Assembly (NCBI GenBank): GCA_035610835.1
Contig: CM069454.1
Span: forward strand, 55,294,031 to 55,358,030
Direction of reading: 5' to 3'
From: Ophiura sarsii
Lineage: Eukaryota; Echinodermata; Ophiuroidea; Amphilepidida; Ophiuridae
DNA length: 64,000 nt
The position numbers were made by a program, and so were the translations under genes. Numbering within the stretch: the stretch's first letter is position 1; every line of letters starts with the position of its first letter. Below the pieces are notes generated by a model. It had not been told where the DNA came from and made no database searches. It was given only the letters and a program-made list of their open reading frames with translations. Positions 36,192-50,476 of this stretch are shown piece by piece.

Positions 36192-36569
36192 TTACTTCGC
36201 AGTCTTGGCCGTCTTCTTTGGGAGTAAAACCGCTTGAATGTTGGGTAAGACACCGCCCTGAGCTATTGTGACGCCACCTAAAAGCCTATTCAACTCTTCG
36301 TCGTTCCGGATTGCCAACTGCAAATGTCGAGGAGTAATTCTGGTTTTCTTGTTGTCTCTTGCTGCGTTTCCGGCCAATTCAAGGATTTCGGCCGCCAGGT
36401 ACTCCATTACGGCTGCGAGGTAAACCGGGGCGCCTGCGCCGACTCGGGCAGCGTAATTGCCTTTGCGAAGAAAACGGTGCACGCGACCGACGGGAAATTG
36501 GAGTCCGGCTCGTGCTGATCGAGTCTTAGACTTGGAGCCTGACTTTGCACCTTTACCACGACCTGACAT
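36192..36569 (-). CDS. H2A: Histone H2A, intact (H2A-4)
   Basis: Duplicate of H2A-2 (offset 9938); full promoter and stem-loop. Confidence 0.98.
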   Translation of the reverse strand: MSGRGKGAKSGSKSKTRSARAGLQFPVGRVHRFLRKGNYAARVGAGAPVYLAAVMEYLAAEILELAGNAARDNKKTRITPRHLQLAIRNDEELNRLLGGVTIAQGGVLPNIQAVLLPKKTAKTAK

Positions 36570-36884
36570 GATGTTTATAATGATAAGAACGAAGAGCGAA
36601 CGGAAATCACAATTGTCTGCTTTGAACAAGAGAGTGAGAGTGACGGTGAGTGCACGCATACATTTATATACCGTAGCGCGGGATCCTGGCACGGCACCGC
36701 GATGGTCCAATGGTCCAATGAGCGCGCGCCGTCACGCCTGGTGTATTATCGCGCAGGATCCCTAATTTGCATGTGCCTGCCTTATAAATAGAGAGGACTG
36801 CACGGTGTGGTCAATCAATCGTTCATTCTCATCACCGCTTGTCAAAGTTTAGAAACGCACGAAGCATTGCTACAATATCTCACC
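36570..36884. promoter_or_regulatory. Divergent H2A/H2B promoter
   Basis: Duplicate of 26632-26946. Confidence 0.87.
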
Positions 36885-37253
36885 ATGGCTCCTAAAGGAA
36901 GTGGAAAAGGTTCAAAGAAAGCAGGTATGGCAAAGTCAGCGAGACCTTCTGGCGCGGGCAAGAGACGAAGACGCCGAAAGGAGAGCTACGGGATCTACAT
37001 TTACAAAGTTCTGAAACAGGTCCATCCCGACACTGGTATCTCGAGTCGTGCAATGAGCATCATGAACAGTTTCGTCAACGACATATTTGAGCGTATCGCC
37101 GGTGAATCGTCACGTTTGGCCAACTACAACAAGAGATCAACAATCAGCAGTCGGGAAATCCAGACGGCCGTTCGTCTTCTCCTACCTGGTGAATTAGCCA
37201 AACACGCAGTAAGCGAAGGCACCAAGGCAGTCACCAAGTATACAACTTCCTGA
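36885..37253 (+). CDS. H2B: H2B lacking last lysine and stem-loop (H2B-7)
   Basis: Duplicate of H2B-2 with full promoter. Confidence 0.9.
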   Translation: MAPKGSGKGSKKAGMAKSARPSGAGKRRRRRKESYGIYIYKVLKQVHPDTGISSRAMSIMNSFVNDIFERIAGESSRLANYNKRSTISSREIQTAVRLLLPGELAKHAVSEGTKAVTKYTTS

Positions 37254-37416
37254 CATGAAGTCATACCAGTAATTAGAAAAGATACCGCTTTGAATCGAAC
37301 CAGTGCAGCTTTAGCAACAAGCGTGACCGTTGTTTCAATGTTATATCGGTGATGTTATTCTCATCACCGCTTGTCAAAGTTTAGAAACGCACGAAGCATT
37401 GCTACAATATCTCACC

Positions 37417-37785
37417 ATGGCTCCTAAAGGAAGTGGAAAAGGTTCAAAGAAAGCAGGTATGGCAAAGTCAGCGAGACCTTCTGGCGCGGGCAAGAGACGA
37501 AGACGCCGAAAGGAGAGCTACGGGATCTACATTTACAAAGTTCTGAAACAGGTCCATCCCGACACTGGTATCTCGAGTCGTGCAATGAGCATCATGAACA
37601 GTTTCGTCAACGACATATTTGAGCGTATCGCCGGTGAATCGTCACGTTTGGCCAACTACAACAAGAGATCAACAATCAGCAGTCGGGAAATCCAGACGGC
37701 CGTTCGTCTTCTCCTACCTGGTGAATTAGCCAAACACGCAGTAAGCGAAGGCACCAAGGCAGTCACCAAGTATACAACTTCCTGA
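37417..37785 (+). CDS. H2B: Promoterless tandem H2B (H2B-8)
   Basis: Duplicate of H2B-3, 532 bp after H2B-7, with the same shortened spacer (CCGCTTTCTAGGCGATATC) behind it. Confidence 0.83.
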   Translation: MAPKGSGKGSKKAGMAKSARPSGAGKRRRRRKESYGIYIYKVLKQVHPDTGISSRAMSIMNSFVNDIFERIAGESSRLANYNKRSTISSREIQTAVRLLLPGELAKHAVSEGTKAVTKYTTS

Positions 37786-37823
37786 CATGAAGTCATACCA
37801 GTAATTAGAAAAGATACCGCTTT

Positions 37824-38937
<1,114 letters not shown>

Positions 38938-38968
38938 AGATATTTCTCAGCAATCATTTATAAGAAAC

Positions 38969-38984
38969 GGCTCTTTTCAGAGCC
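38969..38984 (+). terminator. Histone 3' stem-loop, H3-5
   Basis: GGCTCTTTTCAGAGCC with AAAAAAGAG downstream. Confidence 0.95.
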
Positions 38985-39465
38985 ACCATAACTTTAAAAA
39001 AGAGATTGTATGTCAGCATTGTCCGCCTTTACAAATGTAACAATAGAATGCAACTATCATACGTTATACAGACATGTTACACCGCGGCGTGCATCACGGT
39101 TCAAGTCATTAAATGTAAATTGATTTTCAAACTGCAAGTACATACTTTAATATTTCCCCTTTTATTTCAGAGCCGCAATAACTTTAAAAAAAGTGTACAT
39201 CACGATTCAAGTCATTAAATGTAAATTGATTTTCAAACTACAAGTACATACTTAAATATTTCCCCTTTAATATTTCGGAGCCACATTAACTTCAAAAAAA
39301 AAAAGTGTTTGATTGTATTCCAGCATTGCCCTACTTGACACATGCACCTTTTGGTCCGTCTTCATTCGATACAACTTAACACTTCAAAATGTTTAAGAAA
39401 TTACATATTGCATTGCATTTCAATACAACTTTCGGGAAGTCAAACTAACTTTTTTTAAAGACTTT

Positions 39466-39575
39466 TTTTTGTTTTTCTGGATTTTTTGGGGGGAGGGCGC
39501 ACTTACCGTTATTCTAACGGTCTCTGTCTAAATACATGAAATTCTCAACAGTACACGGTCTTGAAAACGGCATAT
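39466..39575. repeat. Histone spacer repeat fused to H2B fragment
   Basis: Duplicate of 29525-29637, with the identical CATAT/GAGTCGTG junction. Confidence 0.85.
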
Positions 39576-39770
39576 GAGTCGTGCAATGAGCATCATGAAC
39601 AGTTTCGTCAACGACATATTTGAGCGTATCGCCGGTGAATCGTCACGTTTGGCCAACTACAACAAGAGATCAACAATCAGCAGTCGGGAAATCCAGACGG
39701 CCGTTCGTCTTCTCCTACCTGGTGAATTAGCCAAACACGCAGTAAGCGAAGGCACCAAGGCAGTCACCAA
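39576..39770 (+). pseudogene. H2B: 5'-truncated H2B, split by a transposon (second copy)
   Basis: Duplicate of 29638-29832, again interrupted after VTK codons; the rest is at 40825-40847. Confidence 0.93.
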
Positions 39771-40824
39771 CACAAGTTTTACAGATGGGCATAATACCAA
39801 TTTGTAGCTCAAGTGATTGACACAATTGGACAGCCAATCGCAATCAACCCTCTTTCCAGGGAATAATTTGAACCATAAATACCACTTGTAATTTACAGAC
39901 CTGGCCTCCCATTGTGTCCAATCCAATAAATCAATGTACTTAACCCAAGCAGAACATTGGATGGTCAAGATCGCATGAATATGGATTATTGATTATCAAT
40001 AATGTACCCCGGTCTGTGTACAGAGAATAGGAGACATGCAGGTATAATATGGTGTGCATATTTATGCTATAAAATATAGAATTTAAATGATTTTAGCTCT
40101 ATTTTACAGTGTTTTATCAGTAATATATTTGAAATTACTATTCTACTTAATAGTAACAAGCATTTAGTAACATAAAAACAACAATTTTTATTAAAAGAGA
40201 AGAATATAGGCTTACTATTCGGATTTATAGTAGAATATTGAATTGTTTAATTTTGACCTTATTTACGGGATCAAATATATTAGAAAAAATACCCAACCAT
40301 TTCCCCTTTTTAAACTACCAAATGAATCCTTAGATACACAGCTAGTTAGATTTGTGCAATTCAATATAGGGTTAGTATATGAAAAAAAGGAGTAAAAAAT
40401 ATAAGTTGTGAGGTAAAATCTAAGCACCCATCTTCAGATGCCTCTCCTCCCTCACAGTATAGCTGAAACACTTCCAAACCTATACATCTATCTAGAGCAA
40501 CATATGCAGGTACTAATCAGCTGAAAAATTCAACGCTCTGATTGGTCAATTCTCTAATATATCAAGTCCCAGATCAAAGGTTTTAGCATATAACTGAGAT
40601 GTTTTCATGCAATTAAACACATAACTGTAGATGATGGAACTCTGTGACCACTCATGCGAAACTAAGACCGCCCCTCAACCGTTAGATTTTTTGGTGGTAC
40701 ACAATAGCCTTTATGCTGTGGTTAAGTCAATTGATAATTGAGCCAGGATAAGCGTGGAGCCTGTGATATTGGTGACTTTATTGAAGGAATTATGCCCATC
40801 TTTATTAGAGCTGTAACACTTGTG
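39771..40824. mobile_element. CACAAG-ended DNA transposon (second copy)
   Basis: 1054 bp, CCAA target duplication at 39767-39770 and 40825-40828. It differs from 29833-30887 by a one-base indel in an A run, so it was copied with the block and did not insert separately. Confidence 0.85.
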
Positions 40825-40847
40825 CCAAGTATACAACTTCTAAGTAG
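40825..40847 (+). pseudogene. H2B: H2B 3' remnant after the transposon (second copy)
   Basis: Codons for KYTTSK and TAG, as at 30888-30910. Confidence 0.9.
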
Positions 40848-40877
40848 AAGTAATGAACCGTCTGCAGTTAATCCAAA

Positions 40878-40893
40878 GGCTCTTTTCAGAGCC
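40878..40893 (+). terminator. Histone 3' stem-loop, split H2B (second copy)
   Basis: GGCTCTTTTCAGAGCC. Confidence 0.95.
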
Positions 40894-41410
40894 ACCACAT
40901 GTTCAAAAAAGAGAATTTACACACGGTGTCTGTTATTGTATTGTGCAGTATTTGAATAAGGAAAACACTGCAACATATCAACAACAAAAAACCAACAAAT
41001 GAGCCCTTTAAAATACCAATATGCTATTTTATGTCCCGATTGTATGTTTGTTAGTTGTTGTTGTTTTCTGTGATAAAGATGCCACTTTGATATTGAGAAA
41101 ACAGGCAATCCAAGACCACCACCCACCAGCATTTAACAGGTTTATAAGTATCATGTTAATGTGCATACCAGTAATTAGAAAAGATACCGCTTTGAATCGA
41201 ACCAGTGCAGCGTTAGCAACAAGCGTGACCGTTGTTTCAATGTTATAACCCATGTTACAAAGGATGGGCTCGACAATTAGTCATTGTAAGTGTGAGTATA
41301 AGTATAATACTTCAGAATAAATTGGAATTATGGGGAATATAAAACGTGAATAACAGGACGATATCTAGGCAACATGAATGCATTTTTTTTCTCTCTTTGG
41401 GAAATATGGT
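40894..41410. other. H2B-H4 tail-to-tail spacer
   Basis: Duplicate of 30957-31473. No gene. Confidence 0.8.
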
Positions 41411-41426
41411 GGCTCTGAAAAGAGCC
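41411..41426 (-). terminator. Histone 3' stem-loop, H4 remnant (second copy)
   Basis: Minus strand GGCTCTTTTCAGAGCC. Confidence 0.93.
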
Positions 41427-41450
41427 GTTTGATATAGGCGTTGCTTGACT

Positions 41451-41481
41451 TTAGCCGCCAAAACCGTACAGCGTGCGTCCC
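41451..41481 (-). pseudogene. H4: H4 3' remnant (second copy)
   Basis: Encodes GRTLYGFGG and stop only; duplicate of 31514-31544. Confidence 0.9.
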
Positions 41482-41616
41482 AAAAAAAAATTTTTTGGGG
41501 GGGAGGGCGCTCTTACCGTAAATCTAACGGTCTCTGTCTAAATACATGAAATTCTCAACAGTACACGGTCTTGAAAACGGCATATTTCAATCATGCGAGG
41601 CTACCTATCTTTATAG
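41482..41616. repeat. Histone spacer repeat
   Basis: Duplicate of 31545-31679. Confidence 0.85.
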
Positions 41617-41712
41617 TTTTATATTTTAACATTGAAACCGCACGTGTATTACTATAATAACTAGCTGATTTAATAATACATTGTCAGATTCTCTCTTTTT
41701 GGAATATGTGGT

Positions 41713-41728
41713 GGCTCTGAAAAGAGCC
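41713..41728 (-). terminator. Histone 3' stem-loop, H2A-5
   Basis: Minus strand GGCTCTTTTCAGAGCC. Confidence 0.95.
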
Positions 41729-41747
41729 GTTGTGTTTTTGATGAAGT

Positions 41748-42125
41748 TTACTTCGCAGTCTTGGCCGTCTTCTTTGGGAGTAAAACCGCTTGAATGTTGG
41801 GTAAGACACCGCCCTGAGCTATTGTGACGCCACCTAAAAGCCTATTCAACTCTTCGTCGTTCCGGATTGCCAACTGCAAATGTCGAGGAGTAATTCTGGT
41901 TTTCTTGTTGTCTCTTGCTGCGTTTCCGGCCAATTCAAGGATTTCGGCCGCCAGGTACTCCATTACGGCTGCGAGGTAAACCGGGGCGCCTGCGCCGACT
42001 CGGGCAGCGTAATTGCCTTTGCGAAGAAAACGGTGCACGCGACCGACGGGAAATTGGAGTCCGGCTCGTGCTGATCGAGTCTTAGACTTGGAGCCTGACT
42101 TTGCACCTTTACCACGACCTGACAT
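41748..42125 (-). CDS. H2A: Histone H2A, intact (H2A-5)
   Basis: Duplicate of H2A-3. Its own TATA, GATCC box and the CCAAT pair remain, although the H2B side of the promoter is deleted. Confidence 0.97.
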   Translation of the reverse strand: MSGRGKGAKSGSKSKTRSARAGLQFPVGRVHRFLRKGNYAARVGAGAPVYLAAVMEYLAAEILELAGNAARDNKKTRITPRHLQLAIRNDEELNRLLGGVTIAQGGVLPNIQAVLLPKKTAKTAK

Positions 42126-42297
42126 GATGTTTATAATGATAAGAACGAAGAGCGAACGGAAATCACAATTGTCTGCTTTGAACAAGAGAGTGAGAGTGAC
42201 GGTGAGTGCACGCATACATTTATATACCGTAGCGCGGGATCCTGGCACGGCACCGCGATGGTCCAATGGTCCAATGAGCGCGCGCCGTCACGCCTGG
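42126..42297 (-). promoter_or_regulatory. Half promoter: H2A side only
   Basis: Matches the first 172 bp of the 315-bp promoter, up to the CGTCACGCCTGGTG stretch. The H2B GATCC box, octamer, TATA and start site are missing. This is where the 9.94-kb duplication stops matching. Confidence 0.85.
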
Positions 42298-42502
42298 TGC
42301 AATGAGCATCATGAACAGTTTCGTCAACGACATATTTGAGCGTATCGCCGGTGAATCGTCACGTTTGGCCAACTACAACAAGAGATCAACAATCAGCAGT
42401 CGGGAAATCCAGACGGCCGTTCGTCTTCTCCTACCTGGTGAATTAGCCAAACACGCAGTAAGCGAAGGCACCAAGGCAGTCACCAAGTATACAACTTCCT
42501 GA
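42298..42502 (+). pseudogene. H2B: 5'-truncated H2B fused to H2A promoter half
   Basis: Begins at GTGCAATGAGCATC (codon 55 region) right after the promoter fragment, with GTG shared at the junction. An open frame from Met57 reaches the truncated KYTTS end. It lacks the basic tail, the first helix and the stem-loop. Confidence 0.92.
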
Positions 42503-42665
42503 CATGAAGTCATACCAGTAATTAGAAAAGATACCGCTTTGAATCGAACCAGTGCAGCTTTAGCAACAAGCGTGACCGTTGTTTCAATGTTATATCGGTG
42601 ATGTTATTCTCATCACCGCTTGTCAAAGTTTAGAAACGCACGAAGCATTGCTACAATATCTCACC

Positions 42666-43034
42666 ATGGCTCCTAAAGGAAGTGGAAAAGGTTCAAAGAA
42701 AGCAGGTATGGCAAAGTCAGCGAGACCTTCTGGCGCGGGCAAGAGACGAAGACGCCGAAAGGAGAGCTACGGGATCTACATTTACAAAGTTCTGAAACAG
42801 GTCCATCCCGACACTGGTATCTCGAGTCGTGCAATGAGCATCATGAACAGTTTCGTCAACGACATATTTGAGCGTATCGCCGGTGAATCGTCACGTTTGG
42901 CCAACTACAACAAGAGATCAACAATCAGCAGTCGGGAAATCCAGACGGCCGTTCGTCTTCTCCTACCTGGTGAATTAGCCAAACACGCAGTAAGCGAAGG
43001 CACCAAGGCAGTCACCAAGTATACAACTTCCTGA
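42666..43034 (+). CDS. H2B: Promoterless tandem H2B (H2B-9)
   Basis: 532-bp spacing from the truncated copy before it, hairpin junction upstream. It is followed by full distal spacer, as after H2B-6. Intact frame but no promoter and no stem-loop. Confidence 0.83.
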   Translation: MAPKGSGKGSKKAGMAKSARPSGAGKRRRRRKESYGIYIYKVLKQVHPDTGISSRAMSIMNSFVNDIFERIAGESSRLANYNKRSTISSREIQTAVRLLLPGELAKHAVSEGTKAVTKYTTS

Positions 43035-43190
43035 CATGAAGTCATACCAGTAATTAGAAAAGATACCGCTTTGAATCGAACCAGTGCAGCTTTAGCAACA
43101 AGCGTGACCGTTGTTTCAATGTTATAACCCATGTTACAAAGGATGGGCTCGACAATTAGTCATTGTAAGTGTGAGTATAAGTATAATACT

Positions 43191-43935
<745 letters not shown>

Positions 43936-43974
43936 ATGGCTCGAACCAAGCAAACTGCACGTAAAAGTACCGGT
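43936..43974 (+). pseudogene. H3: H3-6, first 13 codons before transposon
   Basis: Encodes [13 protein letters not shown] and is then cut by the 434-bp element at 43975. The gene resumes at 44409, where CGGT is repeated. Confidence 0.95.
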
Positions 43975-44784
<810 letters not shown>

Positions 44785-46112
44785 ACAGGCTCTCGTGTCG
44801 GAATGGACCTCGAAAAGTCCAGATTTCTTTCAAAAATTTGAAATTAAGAAAAAACAAGAACATTTGAGAATAGATAGAAAGAAGAAAAAATGTGAAAGAA
44901 AGTAATCATCCTAGTTTTGCCCCCCCCCAGAAATAAACATTGATGTGTGTAAGTGGGGGGGGGGGGGGGGGGGTCAATGCATGCCCCACCCATCTCAGTG
45001 TCATGAATTAAAATATTAAAAGTTAAATGATTACGTGAAAGGAATAAATTGACTGAATCAAGTAATTAATTTTGCCTTCCCGTCCCATACTCTCTGGCAC
45101 GTCATTATAATGAAAGGCGCACACAACTAATTCAGTCTAGAAATCCACTTCCGGCCAAAAGTTGAGTACAGCAATAGTTCCTATAAAGCACAAAAAGTGT
45201 GCGAAATCGACACATTAGCTGGCACTGTCCTCTCGAATGTTGCATGTATGTGTTGTGTGGAATATGTACGTGAAGTTTGTAAAAGAAACGGGATGATTTG
45301 AGCTTGATTATAATTTTATCCACCGATTTACCGCCATTTTTGCATCCCAGCCTGAGGACTGAAAATTAGGTGATGAAATTAATACTTCCCAATTCAGCGG
45401 TATTTACTGAAAAATGTGACGAATAACTTTCCTTGATATTCAGATATGTTATAAATAAGCGTTTATGGCATAAGATTGCAAGTTTTCACAAAAATTGACT
45501 GGTGAAGTTTTGAAATAGAGCGGTTTTATAATAGGCCGACATTTGTGTGTAAAGCCTATGGGGAGCTAATTAGTTGCGTGCTCCCTTCAGTCTGTAAACT
45601 TTCGACGAATAGGGAAAGTGAGTGTTTTGAGACTTGGTGAAATAAGGTGGGAATTCATCTTGGAAATCGAATACTATTTTTTTCTAACCAAATCTATGTT
45701 AAAATAACCCATTGCATTACAGGCGTAATTGTATTTCACACATTGCCACATTTGAGTAATATAAGCTTAAATTTCTGTTTCTAAAATCTCGAGTCCGACT
45801 CACTCCCGAGCCCAGCAAAATAGGCCTACTCGAGGTTGCTCATGTTCTCTGATCTAAGTGGGTTCAAATCAGAAACCTTGTCCCAAGTTCAATATCTTTC
45901 AACGCTGAGGATTTATTTTATTAATTTAAACACGCAGTACAGCTTGAATTAGGCAAAGTAAAAATTAAAACATGTTTAGCGTTGTGACTTTTTTTCAAAA
46001 AAGGAAGGAAGAGGCCCTTTTTTCCTTCTTCTTTTTTCCCCCCACTTTTAGTACAAATTGGCCTGGAAAGCGATAAACTTTGGGAACCTGAAAAAGTTAT
46101 GACTGAAATTAA

Positions 46113-46485
46113 AGGTATATTATGTGATCTTTCCAGGGAACGCCCTCAACATCGAAAAAAAAATAGAAAGCAGATTTTCTTGCAGATTTACATTTCTGAT
46201 CATAAATCATGCATACATTCCAAGTTACAGGGCGATACGATTCTTAATTACTTCAAAATCATGGTTTTAGAGTGAAAATAAACTGTCCGAATCCTGACAC
46301 TTTATATTTTTCACTCTAAATTCACTCTAAAACCATGATTTTGAGGTAATTAGGAATCGTATCGCTCTGTAACATGGAATGTATGTATGATTTATGATCG
46401 GAAATGTAAATCTGCAAGAAAATCTACTTTCTAAAAAAAATCATGAATAGAGGGCGCCCTCTGGAAAAGATCACATAATATGCCT
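46113..46485. mobile_element. TTAA-flanked MITE within copy A
   Basis: TTAA at 46109-46112 and 46486-46489; ends AGGTATATTATGTGATC and GATCACATAATATGCCT. Long inverted arms. Same family as 1-283. Confidence 0.85.
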
Positions 46486-47580
46486 TTAAGTCAGAAAAAA
46501 AAAATTGAAGCGGACCCCAAGCAAAAAGGAAGCGGGAGGGGACGCTAAACAGGGTTTTTTTTGTTGGCCTTAATTAGTCTAGTGTATATTAGACACATTT
46601 GCAACACAATGCTGAGCGACATAGTCCTCGATCCTGTTGACCGCTGCGCTGACATGGTGCTGGCATCACACATGCAGTAACCCCCACATACAAATGGTCT
46701 GCGACAAGCCTGGGCAATTCCATGGTTCCGCTGACCCGACCCAAAAAAATATTCCCATGGCCCTTTTCCATGCGCCCTCCCTGTTTTTCGCTCGATCAGC
46801 AATGCAAAGCGTCCTGTAGTCACGCGTCTATAGTCTATTTTGTCTTCCTCGATACAGTGATTTCACTGCATCATCCTTACTGATCGCACTGAATAACCCC
46901 CTCCTCCACTGACGTTCGGTCGGTCGGTCGGTCATATTAATTTTAGGTGAATTTTCACCTATTGTTTTCAAAAACATTCACAAAATGCATTAATTTTCAC
47001 TTTTTTTCAAAAACATTCAAATAATGCTTTAATTTTCACTTTTTTTCAAAAACATTCAACAAATGCATTAATTTTCACTTTTTTCCAAAACCATTCAAAA
47101 ATTGCATCAATGTTCACATTTTTTTCTCATAATTTTCACATTTTTTCCCCCAAAACATTCAAAAATTGCAATATTTTGTTCACATTTTCAAATCATTTCA
47201 AAAAATTTCAATAATTTTCCAAAAAAACCCCCTCAAATTTAAAATAAATGTTACAAATTTCTAATATTCCATACAAAACTGAATTCAATTTGTTTGTCTC
47301 AAACAAAAAGGGGGGGGGTAATTTGAGCTCATTAGGGGAGGGGGGTAATTTGAGCTCATTGGGGGAGGGGGGGGGGTAATTTGAGCTCATAAAAATCTGT
47401 CGGTACAGCAATTGCTCTGACAAAACACGCAATGGTTTGCGCGTTCATTTTCTGTGCTTCAGACAGCAGGCAGGCAGGCAGGCAGGCAGGCGATAACTTA
47501 ATCGCTTAAAAAACTCTTCACGGTTTAAAAATATTAATTCTAGAAAGCTAGCTAGGCCCTATGTCATATCATGACAGGTA

Positions 47581-47802
47581 CTGTAAAAGTGGAAATGTTC
47601 ACGCGTGTAAATCTTCGCGCATTGCACATTTTGAACAATTTTGCTTGTTTTTATTTTCGCGATTTTGAGGTTCCATGCATACTTCCATGCATAGACAGAC
47701 CTATACAAAATGAATATATTCGCGCGTTTTAATTTTCGGCTTGCTGATTTGAGCGCGAAAAGCGCGAAAATAAATGTAGCGCAAACATTTCCACTTTTAC
47801 AG
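47581..47802. mobile_element. Mariner-like MITE within copy A
   Basis: TA on both sides; ends CTGTAAAAGTGGAAATGTT and CATTTCCACTTTTACAG are inverted repeats. Interior rich in CGCG motifs. Confidence 0.85.
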
Positions 47803-49011
47803 TATTATGTTGTGATTACTTTTTGTCTGTGGCTGATCTTTTTGGCCCAATGAGGTGCATTTGTGATGATAAGGTTTGTCAATTGAAATAATATATAGGG
47901 AAATCTATTGTTCATTACATAATTGGGCTATTATAGTTGGTAACACTTGGTGACCCTGCCTGGACACACAGCACATGTATGCCATTAATAATCACACATG
48001 TTTACTCAGAACTTTAGGATGCCTTGTTGTCTTCACTCATTGGACCATTATGTAGCCCAATTCTTGTCATGTTGTTCTTAATTGCACATTATTTGGGCTG
48101 CTTTTACCTGTTTGCACATTATTTGGGCTGCATTTCTCTTTTTTGTGTGATTTCAGGAACCTTTTTGGGTGCATTTGCATTACATTTTGGAAACACTTGC
48201 TGTTTGCCTTACATATAGCATAGCTGCACTGTGTAGGTACCATAGACTGTAATAATCATGCAGATGACATTGGTTTTTACTCTGATTTTGTTATGGCAAG
48301 TGGAACATATACCAAAGACGAATGACGAGTTCGGACCGATGCGCCCTTTTTAATCTTAGCGCGCACACTCTGCTGATCTGACAATGTCACCATGGGATCA
48401 AAATCAAAGATCTGCAGTAATCGTATTATGAACATTTGTTGGATATATCGAATGCTGTGCTGGAGCACACTTAATAACTACTGGTATTATAGTACTGCAT
48501 GCATAGATTTGACATGGACATTTCAACATTACGCACAAACTTGCATGTCTACGAGACGTGAAAGCGTACATACATTGCATGACAAAACTGTACGTATGTC
48601 GACCGCTTGAAGTAGTCAACCGCTTGAAATAGTGCGCTAACAGTAACATTGAATGGAAGTAAAACATGTGGGTTTTTTGCCTTGCATTGTTGTTGTTTTG
48701 GTACAATTGGGCTTGTAAGGAAAACCATTGGCAACATGTAAGCCCAAATATGATGGCAAAACCATGAATGATAATCATGCTTAGCTACACATGTTTTGTA
48801 TTGAGGAAGTACTGTGGACTTCAAATTTTCCCTCTTTCAAATCCAATTGTATGTTTGTGCATTCAATTTTTAAAAAAAAAAAAAATTGTGGATGGAAAAT
48901 TTGAAAATTTGAAACTTAATTTGAAAAAAATTAGAGAAAAAAAAAAAAAAAAAAAAAAAAAAATTGGAATAAATTGGACTTTCAGAATCCAGATTGACAA
49001 AATATCCTGTT

Positions 49012-50476
49012 GCAGCAGTGAGTGACTCAATTTCCATCTTCAAAAGGTAATTATAGTGTACCTGTATAGGAAATATGAATATTTATCATTTTATACTGGG
49101 TTACAGCTAGCTTGAAATCCACAAGCTTGTGAAAACCACATAAAAAAATAAAATTTAAAAAAATTAGAGGGAAAAAAAAAAAAATTGGAAAAAAAAAAAA
49201 AAAAAAAATTACAAATTTTCGAATTTGTTGTATTTTTACAACTTTTTTCAGTTGTAGTTAAGGAGCTGTGGATTTCAAGCTGTATAATCCCATTATAAAG
49301 GTGATAATCATTCTTTCTTCCATTACAGGCCACTACAATTACCTTCTGAAATCAGTGCCTGGGGTACGTGTTTGTGCAAGCAGTGAGTGACTCAATTTCC
49401 ATCTTCAAAAGGTAATTATAGTGTACCTGTATAGGAAATATGAATATTTATCATTTTATACTGGGTTACAGCTAGCTTGAAATCCACAAGCTTGTGAAAA
49501 CCACATAAAAAAATAAAATTTAAAAAAATTAGAGGGAAAAAAAAAAAAAATTGGAAAAAAAAAAAAAAAAAAAATTACAAATTTTCGAATTTGTTGTATT
49601 TTTACAACTTTTTTCAGTTGTAGTTAAGGAGCTGTGGATTTCAAGCTGTATAATCCCATTATAAAGGTGATAATCATTCTTTCTTCCATTACAGGCCACT
49701 ACAATTACCTTCTGAAATCAGTGCCTGGGGTACGTGTTTGTGCAAGCAGTGAGTGACTCAATTTCCATCTTCAAAAGGTAATTATAGTGTACCTGTATAG
49801 GAAATATGAATATTTATCATTTTATACTGGGTTACAGCTAGCTTGAAATCCACAAGCTTGTGAAAACCACATAAAAAAATAAAATTTAAAAAAATTAGAG
49901 GGAAAAAAAAAAAAAATTGGAAAAAAAAAAAAAAAAAAAATTACAAATTTTCGAATTTGTTGTATTTTTACAACTTTTTTCAGTTGTAGTTAAGGAGCTG
50001 TGGATTTCAAGCTGTATAATCCCATTATAAAGGTGATAATCATTCTTTCTTCCATTACAGGCCACTACAATTACCTTCTGAAATCAGTGCCTGGGGTACG
50101 TGTTTGTGCAAGCAGTGAGTGACTCAATTTCCATCTTCAAAAGGTAATTATAGTGTACCTGTATAGGAAATATGAATATTTATCATTTTATACTGGGTTA
50201 CAGCTAGCTTGAAATCCACAAGCTTGTGAAAACCACATAAAAAAATAAAATTTAAAAAAATTAGAGGGAAAAAAAAAAAAATTGGAAAAAAAAGAAAAAA
50301 AAAAATTACAAATTTTCGAATTTGTTGTATTTTTACAACTTTTTTCAGTTGTAGTTAAGGAGCTGTGGATTTCAAGCTGTATAATCCCATTATAAAGGTG
50401 ATAATCATTCTTTCTTCCATTACAGGCCACTACAATTACCTTCTGAAATCAGTGCCTGGGGTACGTGTTTGTGCAA
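49012..50476. repeat. Four tandem ~365-bp units between copies A and B
   Basis: Units start at 49015, 49380, 49746 and 50112 with GCAGTGAGTGACTC and end GTACGTGTTTGTGCAA. They differ almost only in A-run length. Each contains a long A-rich tract, an AAAAGGTAATT donor-like site and a CTTCCATTACAG acceptor-like site, but the 83 bp they bound has stops in all three + frames. Confidence 0.92.

Noticed and set aside
46545..46823. 92-codon frame (111 codons in copy B at 52173) as a transposon gene
   Set aside because: A one-base difference in a T run changes the frame length; no transposase, polymerase or DNA-binding motif is visible.
49329..49411. Coding exon in the 365-bp tandem units
   Set aside because: Splice-like borders are present, but all three + frames contain stops within the 83 bp.
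49012..50476. CRISPR array
   Set aside because: Four long AT-rich near-identical units in a eukaryotic genome; no short repeats with unique spacers.
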